DNA of 64,000 nt from Babylonia areolata (Eukaryota; Mollusca; Gastropoda; Neogastropoda; Buccinidae): contig NC_134878.1 in NCBI RefSeq assembly GCF_041734735.1, positions 19,492,702 through 19,556,701 on the forward strand. Reading direction: 5' to 3'. Under the pieces are notes generated by a model. It was given only the letters and a program-made list of their open reading frames with translations, did not search any database and was not told the DNA's origin. Shown here in pieces: positions 48,072-61,400 of this stretch (positions are counted from its first letter, which is position 1; each line of letters starts with the position of its first letter). The position numbers and the translations under genes were made by a program.

Positions 48072-51000
48072 ATAAGTCCCATAGCCTTTTACAGCCATTG
48101 GGGCAGTGAATTTATATACACTGTGTCCAGGGCTCAGCACAGGACGACAGGGCCCGATTCACTCCTTCTGCTATTTTAACATTCCCCAAACTGGAGTCCC
48201 CAATCACAGCTGGGTGGAGTGAAGAAAATCGGGAAGTGTGCCTTTCCCAAGGACAGAACAGCGTGTTGAAACATGGGATCAAACCAGGACCACTGGATTA
48301 GAAGTCCAATGTCTTAATGTTTTTTGTTTTTTTATATATATAAAACCACAGAGAGGCATGGCATGCCCCATTTGCCCTGAACCTAAAGGTCCATCCAACA
48401 CGAATGCAGTGAACCAAACTGCTACACCCTCTCTGCCTGTCATCACAATCCACAGCCAAAATCAGCCACACCCCACAGAATGCAGTCGCCTTGAACAAAA
48501 ATGTCCATGTGTGACAGGACGTTAAACAAATATCCTCCTCCTTCAGCCATCACCAGAGGACATGAGAAACAAACAATGCCCTTAATCTGCCTTGTCCATC
48601 ACTGCAGAGCACCTACCCTGGAGAATTTCACCTCATTCAACACCACCAGAGAAGTGATCTTGAAGTCGAAGAGCAGCCTCCACAGGTCGTTGATGGTGTG
48701 CTTCTTGGGCCACTGGGTGACCAGGAACGTGTTCTCTTGGTGGTAACCCTGCACACACACCTCACCGTCACACACTCCTTTTCCTTAACCCCTTGACTGC
48801 TGATGATGTGTATGCATGTCAGTGAAGGGTATGCTGGCAGTCATGTGATGCATGTCAGTGAAGGACTGTTGGCAGTCATGTGATGCATGTCAGTGAAGGG
48901 CTGTTGGCAGTCATGTGATGCATGTCAGTGAAGGACTGTTGGCAGTCATGTGATGCATGTCAGTGAAGGGCTGTTGGCAGTCATGTGATGCATGTCAGTG
49001 AAGGACTGTTGGCAGTCATGTGATGCATGTCAGTGAAGGGTATGTTGGCAGTCATGTGATGTATGTCAGTGAAGGACTGTTGGCAGTCAAGTGACGCATG
49101 TCAGTGAAGGGCTGTTGCTTATCAAGTGACAGGTCAGGATATTGGTCACCATTCTTTATCTGGGCTTCTTACTCTTAGAACAGCATCATTTTTGTTCAGT
49201 GATATAAATTACACAAATTAACTCACAGAACCCTGCACCTGGACAATACTATGGTGTCAAAATTTGTTTCATTAAAACAGTTTCCATGTTCCTACATATA
49301 CATAAACCACAAGCAAACGGAACTAACTTCTACAGCATTTCCAGCCGTGTCCCTCGTGAGAATTTGGTGGAAAAACTGGTCAGTTGCAGTATGTAATTTC
49401 TGCGTTTTTGCACATCAATACGACAGGGAAGCCTGCCAAGGCTGTGAACTCCCAAGGGGTGAATGGGTTAAAAGCACCACTTTCATGCCACACTGACAGT
49501 CAAGGAGCTGACATGTACACAGTCAGTCAAGGGGCTGACACAGTCAGTCAAGGGGCTGACATGTACACAGTCAATCAAGGGGGCTGACACAGTCAGTCAA
49601 GGGGCTGACATGTACACAGTCAGTCAAGGGGCTGACATGTACACAGTCAAGGGGCTGACATGTACACAGTCAATCAAGGGGCTGACATGTACACAGTCAG
49701 TCAAGGGGCTGACACAGTCAGTCAAGGGGCTGACATGTACACAGTCAGTCAAGGGGTTGACATGTACACAGTCAGTCAAGGGGCTGACATGTACACAGTC
49801 AGTCAAGGGGCTGACATGTACACAGTCAGTCAAGGGGTTGACATGTACACAGTCAGTCAAGGGGCTGACATGTACACAGTCAGTCAAGGGGCTGACATGT
49901 ACAAAGTCAGTCAAGGGGTTGACATGTACACAGTCAGTCAAGGGGCTGACGTGTACACAGTCAGTCAAGGGGCTGACATGTACACAGTCAGTCAAGGGGC
50001 TGACATGCCCAGTCAAGGGGCTGACGTGTACACAGACACACAGTCATAACTATCGTGTTTTGTTTTTGAAAACACCACCAACATCTTCTCCAGAAAAATG
50101 GGGGTAGTTACCTACAGGGTCTACACTTAACTTGTAGGTTATGTAAGTCGATCACGCACTTTTATTGATTTTAAGCTCATTATATCATTACATAAAAACT
50201 ATACTCCTAGTATGACCCCCAAAATGAGAATTTACAGCATTTTTGGACAGAGATTCCATCCACAGGGAAGGCAGGCAGAGGAAGAGAGGAAGAGGGAATG
50301 GGGGGAGGGGGCCAGAGAGAAAGACAAAATGAAAGGACGAGGGAGGCAGGGACCAGGGAGTGAGTGAGCGAGCGGAGACACAGATAGAGAAATCACATAT
50401 GCACCCATCACCGTCATTCCAGCACAGACAGACTGTTACAAAACCAAGATTTTATGCAGACTTTCCCCATCCAGAGACATCGCTGCTCGGCTTGGAACAC
50501 TTCAGTCTCATTTTCATGGCATCTTTATTCATGAGACGAGATGTTTATCCCTAAATTGCCCACATGCACCATGTCCTGTCCAACGAACAAGCGCTGCCAG
50601 CCTTCCGTCTGATAAAGCACAGCATCTGCATCAATAATGTAAGGCAAATCGCTAGCAATCGCTATTGTGCTTGTGCCACTGTCCTTCCACTTTACATGTG
50701 CCCAAAAGTAAACACCACTCAATCACAGCGACACGGCGTTTGGTTTTTATCTAAACCTGCAAATGCAGAACCATGTGGAGAAAGAGTGACAATGATTGAC
50801 TGCACATCAGGAAAACAGCGGCTGCATGAAAAATGCAAGGAAAAACTAACAAACACTGGTAAACAGAAAAAAGCAAATCAGCAATACAAAACCAGATCAA
50901 AAGAACAAAAAAATTTGGAACAAATCGTGTGAAAACAAGATAACTGATCAGCACTGGATAAGATATTAAAAATGTATTTTGATTACATTAAAAATGCAGA

Positions 51001-54000
51001 AAAGCAAGCCTTTACTCTGTGCCTAGAAAAAAAAAAAAAAAAATCTGTTTTTGGCTTGGTGAATATTGACATCTTGCAACAACAACGAGCAACCATTCAA
51101 CCATCTGAACAGCTGGCTTTAAACATCCAGAAGTCCAAAGTCAAATAAAAACAGACTGTGGCATCTGCTGTACTTATCTGTCTCATCTGTCATCCTCAGT
51201 CTGGATGTATTGATTAATGTAATAATATTCATAAATGAAAGATATTTATCTCTACCATAATTTAGGCCTAAAAGGCAATACAGCACTTAAGGAATACCAC
51301 ATGTATTTTTTAAAATATTTTTATGTAAGTCACAAATTTGTGAGAAAAAAATCTCCATGCTGACTGGTTCAGAATGGCTCTGTTGACACTGGATGTTGTT
51401 TTTACGAGTTGCAGGCCTGTCAATCCACACCCAACACTCCACTAGAAACATCACCCACAGTACATTCTTCTTCTTCTTCTGCGTTCACTCGTATGCACAC
51501 GAGTGGGCTTTTACGTGTATGACCGTTTTTACCCCGCCATGTAGGCAGCCATACTCCGTTTTCGGGGGTGTGCATGTTGGGTATGTTCTTGTTTCCATAA
51601 CCCACCAAACACTGACATGGATTACAGGATCTTTAGCGTGCGTATTTGATCTTCTGCTTGCATATACACACGAAGGGGGTTCAGGCACTAGCAGGTCTGC
51701 ACATATGTTGACCTGGGAGATCGTAAAGATCTCCACCCTTTACCCACCAGGCGCCGTCACCGTGATTCGAACCCGGGACCCTCAGATTGAAAGTCCAACG
51801 CTTTAACCACTCGGCTATTGCGCCCGTCACCCACAGTACAACTCCATAGTCTCCAAAGACTGAAGGATGCCAACTGGTGACATCTTTAGAAACTAGAGCA
51901 GAGTGCTTGTTGCTTTTGTTTACTCAGTCACTCAGTCTCATCCTCTATCTGCTCCGTTTGCTTTTCATCCATCTGGTACAATCTGTGCCATCCCCTATCT
52001 GCTCCGTTTGCTTTTCATCCATCTGGTACAATCTGTACCATCCCCTATCTGCTCCATTTGCTTTTCATCCATCTGGTACAATCTGTACCATCCCCTATCT
52101 GCTCCGTTTGCTTTTCATCCATCTGGTACAATCTGTGCCATCCCCTATCTGCTCCGTTTGCTTTTCATCCATCTGGTACAATCTGTGCCATTCGCACACC
52201 TTCAGCTGAACTCGTGCTGTAGTCAAGTCCCAGTCCTTCACATTGTTTTTAAAATACTTTTTTTAATACTGCATGCAGGAAAAAAAAAAGGGTGGCGCTC
52301 TCAGTGTAGCGACACCCTCTCCCTGGGAAGAGCAGCCCGAATTTCACACAGAGAAAAAATTTGTCATACAAAAATTTGTCATACAATACAATGCAACTGT
52401 TAAATCATAATCCAGTCTGCTTGCCCTGCTTCCAGTTTCAGCTTCTGTCTTGCTTTCCATGTTTGAAAATATTTTGGGTTTACCAGCCACTGTGTCATTA
52501 AGGCTAGCACCCGTGACTGACGGCTGGAAGGCTGTGGGCTTGAATCCCAGCGGAGGTGGGTTTTTCTGCCTGTGACCAGATCCAACCCAGAATTGAGTGT
52601 ACTTTGGGCTTAAATGGGAAGACTGTGACCATATAGTAAAGTATCATCCACTTCACGGATGCGTCTAGGTGTGTTGCTCTAATTTCCTGACCAACACTGC
52701 AAGTGTCTGTATCTCTCAGGCTTGGGCGACTCCAGGATATCGTTATGACAGGAAGCACAGAGTACAGCCTTGTCACGTAATCCCAAAAATGAATGGACCT
52801 CAACAGCAGCATTGTTATCCTCCTCCTCCTTCATCATCAATATAAAAAAATTCCCAGATTATGTGGCATTTCATGCCCTGCTCTCATGGTGACCTCAGTT
52901 TCTACACCCCTCCACTTCAATGGTTGGGGTGAGTGTTGTCAAGGTCTTCAGTGTCGGCAGATTCATGGGAGGCTGTCATTGGTGGGATGTGGTGGTGGTC
53001 TCCACTCACTCAGTCTGGCTCCATGACTAAGTAATTACTGTCATCAGTAGGGGGCTTAGTGGGCAGTGTCCCAAGTATGTTAAATCAAAACCGGCACAAC
53101 TGAACACCACTAAAGTGACTCAGCAGCAGTGCAGGGTCTCCTTTGGTGTGTTGCCTCCTGGTGACCTAACACGAATGGTTCCCAGCGGACTGCTGATGCT
53201 GGGATTTGACAGATGAAACCAGGTGTGGCCGTGTATGGGGGGATCTTGGAATGAGCAGCATGGGAGCAATACCACTGAAACGGTGCAGATAATGGGACAG
53301 GACCAAAAAAAAAAAGAAGAAAAAAAACAAGGTGGTATTCTAACAGGCACTTTAATACTTGTGCATCTTCTGGTTTTTCTACTTTCATGCCATAAATTTA
53401 TCCCCTGCTCAGATGTTGCTCTTATTTTCCTTCCTCAGTGCAAATCATGATCACTTGCACTTTTTTAAATTTGGCATCATTTGTGATTTGGTTTTAATTC
53501 CATAAAATGGTGAAAAATAATGTTAAACAAGTCACAACAATAATTTTCAAGTGGTAGAAGTGAAGCATCTAAGTGCTGTTTAGTGTGAGTGTGTGTGTTG
53601 TCAAGCATACAGGTGGCACCAAGCGGTAATACAAGCTTATACAGCTGATAATCCGCATGGGTAGGATTTATTTCATTTCATTAATTTATTATTTTTCACT
53701 GTCCCATCATCTGCACCACTGCAGTGGCATTATTCCCATGCTGTTAATTCTGAGCCCTCCTAACAAGTCTGCACCCAGGTGTGTGTCTGTCGCAGTCCAA
53801 GTGTTGGCAGTCCACAGGGAACTATTAATGCTAGAATGCCAGGAGGCTACACATCAGAAGAGACTCCACACTTGTGCAGAGTCACATCAGTGGTGTTCAG
53901 CAGTGCCTGTTCTGATTTAACATTCGCAGGACACTACCAACTATAAACCCCACTACTGATGACAATTGCTTAAGTCATGTAGCCAGACTGACTGGAGACT

Positions 54001-57000
54001 GCCCCCCCCCCCGGCCCCTCAACCCCCGGCCCCCCCCCGCACCCCCCCTCCCAACAACAGTGCCCCATGAACCTGCTGACACTGAAGACCGACAGGACTC
54101 ACCCAGGCATGGAAGTGAAGGGGTACCAAACTGAGGTCACTATGAGAGCAGAGCATGAAAGGACAAAAAAGCTGGAATTTTTTCATACTGATGAAGAAGG
54201 ATGAACTCACATCCTACCAGCTGTCAGTCCGTGACACTAACCACTTCACCACAGCAGCTGGTCGTAAAGGTCAGATTTAATTATCAAGAAAAAAAGAAAA
54301 AGAAAAAAGAAATCATGCTGGAAACTTGAAATTGCAACTTCTACTGTACACAGAAATGAGATACATATACTTGCATTCCCATTTTAGAAATGGATATGTT
54401 TACTAGCATTTCCTTGAAGTTGTACGCATTTATACAAGTTTGAATTTGACATTGGTATATTTGCTGATACTTCATGTGGAAGTGGAGACATAGCACCTTT
54501 ACATTCCTCATCTAGATACAACAGAAAAGAGTGTTGAGGGCAGTAAGACTGTACTCACATCCACATATACAGCATTGATGAAGTCGGTGGCATTTTCTCC
54601 TTGCTCTGTTGTCATCAGATAAGGCCTGGCTCTCTCCGCTGGCTCCACATAGAACAATGGGACTCACACATATACATCTTTGTGCTTACCATGATGTAAT
54701 ATGCATCTGCACAAATCAGTGTGAGTACATAACACACACACACACACACATAACAACAACAGCAGATTCTCCAGTTTGCAGAATTAAAACAAGAACTAAC
54801 GAAAGCTATGTATAGTATCAAAGTAAACTGATAAAAAACAACAACAAAACTTGTCACCCTGCTACCCCCCCCCCCCCCCCCACCCACCCACCCAGCCACT
54901 ATTCCCATCTCACTACCTCTATCCTGATCTCCACTCTCACACTTCTGTTCTCTCCCACTCCTTCCCCCCTCCTCTCCTCCAACTCTTCCTGACCCTCCTG
55001 CATTCAGCTTTGCACAGCACAGTGTCACAATATTTTCTTCCTCCTTCTATTTACCCTCTAACAAGTAACGACTTCTTCCTCAGAAAATGTGTTTTTCTTT
55101 ATGAAGCTGTTTTTTACAGGAAACTCCCCAGTCTTCAAATTTACACAAACTGAAAACAATATGAGCCTCAAGTTAGAATGGTAGAGCACTATCTTCAAGC
55201 ACACAGTTCTACTGCTGGAAGTACATTTAAAATAACACAATTCAAAGTTTACAAGTAAACATATATGATTCAGAATACACTTATCACAGAATCATCACTG
55301 AATACTGCAGCAGTCTAGATGGTGCGCCTTTTTTAATATGTATATATATATATATGATAGTCAGTCGTGTCCGACTATGACCATCAGAATGGCAGAGGAG
55401 GCAACTGCTGTTCCGACTATCTGGGCTAGAATTTGTTTATAGTGGAGAGTGTCTTGCCCAAGTACATCCCCACTCTTTTTAATACAGACAAAACAACATC
55501 CAGACTTGAACATACGTGGAAGCATCATGATATCACGGCTCTTGTTGCGATTCTCCACTCGATGTCCACTGGCACAGTCCCCGATGCTTAATCGCGGCAC
55601 GATCACCTTCAGCATCTGCTAGCATGAAGACAATTTACACATGCATTTATGCTACACCACCACATCTGCTAGGCAGATGCCTGACAGCACCATAACCCAA
55701 CGCGCTTGTCAGGTCTTGAGTGCATGCTTATATATTTGTGTACCTGTCAGAGTGGATTTCTTTTCATATGATTTTGCCAGAGGACAACACTCTCATTGCC
55801 ATGGGTTCTTTTTCAGTGCATCAAGTGCATGCTGCATATGGTACATCGGTTTATCATCTCATCTGAATGAGAAGATGGTCAGTCTGATTTTCCTGTCAAA
55901 CTTGGGAGAAAGGGCGAGAGCAGGATTCAAACCCACACCCTCAGGACTCTGTATTGGCAGCTGAGCGTCTTCACCATTCTGCCACCCTCCTCCTTTTTAT
56001 TTACACACACAATCCATACTCACAGCACTGAAATCACAACTTCAAGAAAATAGTCTTAAGACGATGTTTGATTCACTGATCATGGTTGTATTAAAAAATA
56101 TCTTTTCCCATTGCACATTCATGCATACACACAGTCTTTCATGTGCCATGCACACACACACACACTTACACACACACACACACACACACCACAATTAGCA
56201 TGAACACAAACATGATAAAAACACAGGTAAATATGCATCAAGCACATACACACACCACACACACATACACCTCAACCCACACACGCACAAATGTACACAC
56301 ATGTACACAGACACAGACACACACACACACAGAATCTTCTCAATCTGGGAATTCAAAACCTCAGCACAGATGCGCACACACACACGCAAACACATACAAA
56401 CACACACACAGTATTCAAAGTTATGAAGCAAGAAAGGTCAGTTAACATCCATTATCCAGCAGCTAACCTTTCAATCAGACAAAACAAGGATAACTGGCAC
56501 ATCAAGACAGGCAGTGAACTGGACAACTTCCCTGCTGAAGTCTACAGGGCTGAACCAGATATCTGGGATCACAGAGAATCTGTGGCACAAGCCTACCCAG
56601 GTAAAAAGAAAAAAGAAAAAGAAAAAAAAAAGGACAGAAATTTAAGGAGGGAACTTATTCACCGACAGCCATTACTGAGAAAAACTGTATTTCGCAAGAT
56701 TCTCTGCTGCATACAACAGGCATCTGGATCAATGTACGTCTCTCTATCTCTCTCTCTCTCTCAGTGCGAGTGTGCCAGAAAATGAATGTAACAGTGTGAG
56801 TGTGTGCGAACGAGGGAGTATGAGATCGAGTATGCATGAGTTAGGATGAGAGCACAGTACCCAAAGGATACACAGAATGAAAAACTACACTGCTTCCACT
56901 CAAGGACTGAAAGGAAAAGCACCAAAAGGCAGCATGACTTCAGTTTTCTCCGCAACAATAGCACAGTTTGTAACAACTGAACTTAGCTGAAGATTTATTT

Positions 57001-58395
57001 TCTGGCTTTGGTTACCCTGACCTTTAACGAATCAGACGAAAGGGAAATGTGTGGTAATAGTTACTATGGAATATGTTCACCTGAAAACTGGTTCACAGTG
57101 GCACAGTAGTACAGATGCACTAAGGGTCAACAACTGACTGATGGTTAACAGCAGCACAGTATGAATTCAATGTGTTTCAGGAAACTGGGCTAGAGAGTGG
57201 GACAGGTGAGAGGGGTGGGACTGAAAGTGAGTGGGAAAAAAGAAAGAAAAAAAGAAAAGAAAAATCTTCTACCTGCCTCCGGTTTCAAACATTTCCCATC
57301 GTTTTTAACCAAAAATACAAAAAACACAATCTTCTCTTAGTGAATTCCACCCCCTCTCTCCCCAATCACATCCACTCATTCCTCCTCCATCAAGTGTTAT
57401 CGTGTATTTAGGTCAACACTCAAATCACCAACATCCACAAAAGACGACCCCATATTAACTGTTAGGAAACTTGAAAGACAACTATCACCAAGAAGCCCTT
57501 ATTGTCAGTACTATTGGAACTTCATCTGGCCTCGCAACCAACATCACTATATGACTGGTGATCATGTTTATAATGACTCCACACATCAAACTCTTCCCCA
57601 CCACCTGTCCCTCTCACCTGGTATTCCTTCTCCAGCTTGCTGTGTGAGGGGTCCACCTGTCTGGAATAGTAGCTGGTGTAGGCGGTGGGGAGGAGGGACA
57701 CAGGGTACACCGTCTCCCCGCACTGCAAGTGCATGGCCACTGCAGCGTACACCTGGCCGTACTGCGACTGCAACACGAGGGCTAGTTCTGGACAAGGTAG
57801 ACACACTGGAGTGGCGGCCTAATGTCTACCCAGGAAGTAAAAGAAACTGAGCCCACAAGTTTGAATCCCATACTCTGTATTCATTCTCCCTCTCCTGAGT
57901 GGTGGTCTGGATGCTAGTCATTTGGTTGAGTTGATAAACCAAGGACCCATGACTATCATGTGCTTAGTGCACATGAATGAATTCAAGGCAACAAAAGGGT
58001 TGTCCCTGGCAAAAACACAAATGCACCTGCATGCAAAAAAAGAAAAAACAACAAAAAGGGTTCCATTTGTAAAAAAAAAACAAAAAACACCACCACCACC
58101 ACACACACCTGCATGCAGAAAAAAAGAAAATCAAACAACAACAAAAAAAAAAAAACCAAAAAAAAAAAACCCCCACAAAAAAACTACAGGTGGTACTTCA
58201 TAAGTGCAGCCTGAATTCACACAGAAGAATCTGATGTGACAAAACGTAATATAATATAATAAAGGAATAGTGATTCTGGTGGTAGCAGTAATCAACTCCC
58301 TGTATCTTTCTTAACAAGAAAAAAAACCCCACTTTTTGCACACACACACACACACACACACATTAAATATGCATATATGTATATATATATTTTTT

Positions 58396-58458
<63 letters not shown>

Positions 58459-61400
58459 AGTGTCAATAACAGCCCCATCATATAATAACATCAACCCACA
58501 ATGGATCTCCACAGCATCATCCCAGTCCCCATTCTCACCGATCACCACAGGACACACAACAGTCCCAAATTCTCTGAAAGTCTGTGCAACTTTAAAGTAG
58601 GCTGCAGACCCGATGGCAAGCCTAAGACAAAAGAAACATTATGGCACAGGACATATGTTTTCATGCCATATGACACAGGACGTTTCCAACGTACCACAGT
58701 GCGAATCATGTTCTTGCGGAAGCGGCGGAGATGGAGCACAGCGCTGTACACGTCCACCACGTCCTCCATCTCCAGCTGCTTCAGACAGTAGTCCACCGCC
58801 AGGAACACCGCGCTCCTGCCACCCCCACACCTGGCCAGAGAGATCATCCATCCACTGAATTATCACATTAACACCTGGCCACAGAGATCATCCATCCACT
58901 GAATTATTACATTAACACCTGGCCACAGAGATCATCCATCCACTGAATTATTACATTAACACCTGGCCACAGAGATCATCATCCATCCACTGAATTATTA
59001 CATGAACACCTGGCCACAGAGATCATCATCCATCCACTGAATTATTACATTAACACCTGGCCACAGAGATCATCATCCATTCACTGAATTATTACATTAA
59101 CACCTGGCCACAGAGATCATCCATTCACTGAATTATTACATTAACACCTGGCCACAGAGATCATCCATCCACTGAATTATTACATTAACACCTGGCCACA
59201 GAGATCATCATCCATCCACTGAATTATTACATTAACACCTGGCCACAGAGATCATCCATCCACTGAATTATTACATTAACACCTGGCCACAGAGATCATC
59301 CATTCACTGAATTATTACATTGACACCTGGCCACAAAGATCATCCATCCACTGAATTATTACGTTGACAAAGAACCAACCTTCCACTGGGTCAATACATT
59401 AAATCCTGGCCATAGACAATTATCCATCCACTGAAGTATATTACTGTGAGAGGACAACAGACTGGCCTCTGATATGCAGCAGGAATGTTTGTCACTGACT
59501 GTGCTGAACTGAGTGGAAAGGCTAGGTTATCTCCCTTGACCACTTGGCTTATACCTCTGAGCTATCGGGGACCAAAGTTGAATAATGGCTCGGAATGTCT
59601 AGAACTAATTTATGAGGGGTTATAAGCGTCCTTTGTGAATTTTTCTGGCATTAGAAGTGTAGGAATATATTTCTTTATTCTTGTATACCAACCTAACTTG
59701 GCCTAGTTGGTAAGAATTAAAAAAAAATTTTTGCTTTCAGTTAGAGTTTCTGAAAATTTTATGTTTATTATTTTGTGAATAATAGTATTGCTGGGACTGA
59801 ATCTGAGGGTACTACAGTGTACTGAGGAAGGATGAAAATAGTACCTTGGACATACTGGGGTATGTGAGATTTTTCCCCGATATAAACCGGTCTTGGTTGT
59901 CTGCAGGGAAACCAACAAGTTACAAACCACTTGTTTGGTTGAAGATTGAATTTTGTTTTTTTTCTTGTTAAGAAAATCGTTTTATGGCATACTATTCAGA
60001 AGAAAGTATAACTTTGGAAAATTTGCCTGCCAGGAATTATTAGACATTACTAAAGAGTGCTGTTCAATTTTATTCTGTATGCTGTTATATTAAATGTCTT
60101 GTGCTTGCAAAAGTCTCATACAGACTTTTTGTGGAGAATGATTTTGTTGTTTTTCTTGTGACAAATTATCATGGAAGAACTATGTTATTTATAAAAGATT
60201 GTTAAATGTTCATTTTATTATGAAATAATTTTTTGCTGTTGAGCACTTCTTGCAACTCAAAAAGAACTGATAGTTTATAGGCTGGTGTGTGTCCGTTAAG
60301 ATTTTCGGTATGGCAATACACACCGAGCCTAGGGTTCATGTGTCAAGGGTATTTTATGATCTTCCAGTATAAACACAGTTCTAAAGCATGAAGCGGACAT
60401 TTGGAACCAGAAAAATATATGTCTTTTTTGTTGTAAAAATGCTGGGAGATGCTGAATGTTCACTTTTTTGTGTACTGTTTAAGCTGTATTATTTGCTGTA
60501 GTTTAGCCAGGAATGAGACTTTTGGCTAAGTGAATGTCAACATTAAGACAGAGTTGCTGACAAAGATTCTGTGTGCGTGCGTGTGTGTGAGAGACAGATC
60601 CTTGTGCTATGCTGAGATTGAAGTAATATACCATTGTATAGCAGGTTTTCGATGGCTTGGTTGTTCTCTATTGTCCAGTTATGTTGAGATCGGGACTAGT
60701 GATTTTAGGTGCTGATGATTGTCAGCTTGTTTTCAGTGACTTTGGTTCACCAGCAGAATGTGTGTGTGAGGCTGACAGGCAGCGGGCACAAATGCCTGTG
60801 GGAACATCTTAGTCCTGTGGTGTGTGTTAGTATTTTTGTGTGTGTTTGTTTATTGCTGTTGTTTTCAGGACTCATTATGGGGTTGTGTTCACAAGGCCCT
60901 GTACACTGAATATTATTTTTGTTATTTAGGAAAAGCATATAGCTACCAACCCCTTGCTAATCAAGAAACAACTTGGCTATGGTTTTAATTCTATGAGCTG
61001 ATATGATTGTCTGTGGAAGAACTTCACACAATTCCATGATTTTTTATCTGTGGAAAAATTCCATTGATTGCTCACTCATTTGCTGCAAGTTCCTTCAAAC
61101 TGAAAGTAATTCCTTTTTTATGCTTTCTGTAATACAGTATGTTCTGATGATAAATCTGTAATTTTGTGTAATCATTATTAACTTGCCATGGTCATGTGGA
61201 CATGGCAGATGCTTTGCTTCATTGACATTATTTCACCATGATCATGTGGACATAGTTGATGCTGTTTCTTGTTTCTCTATTGTTTTACCATGATCATGCA
61301 GACATGGTAACATTTGTTTAATCACCATTAATTTGCCATGATCATGTGGACATGGTAGGTGTTGTTCTTGGTTTTATAATGTGTTGCCATGATCATGCGG

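Noticed and set aside
49610-50107. Frames of 130-165 codons on both strands
   Set aside because: A 27-bp tandem repeat read in frame. The nine-residue periods appear on both strands, as expected from repeat length alone.
50525-50722. 65-codon - strand frame with protein-like composition, followed by AATAAA
   Set aside because: A stop lies directly upstream, there is no usable acceptor and no family that I recognise. It may be a processed relic, but it cannot be supported.
51750-51826. tRNA gene on the - strand
   Set aside because: The A and B boxes are good, but the sequence continues into a SINE body with a GAA tail and target duplications. It is a SINE head.
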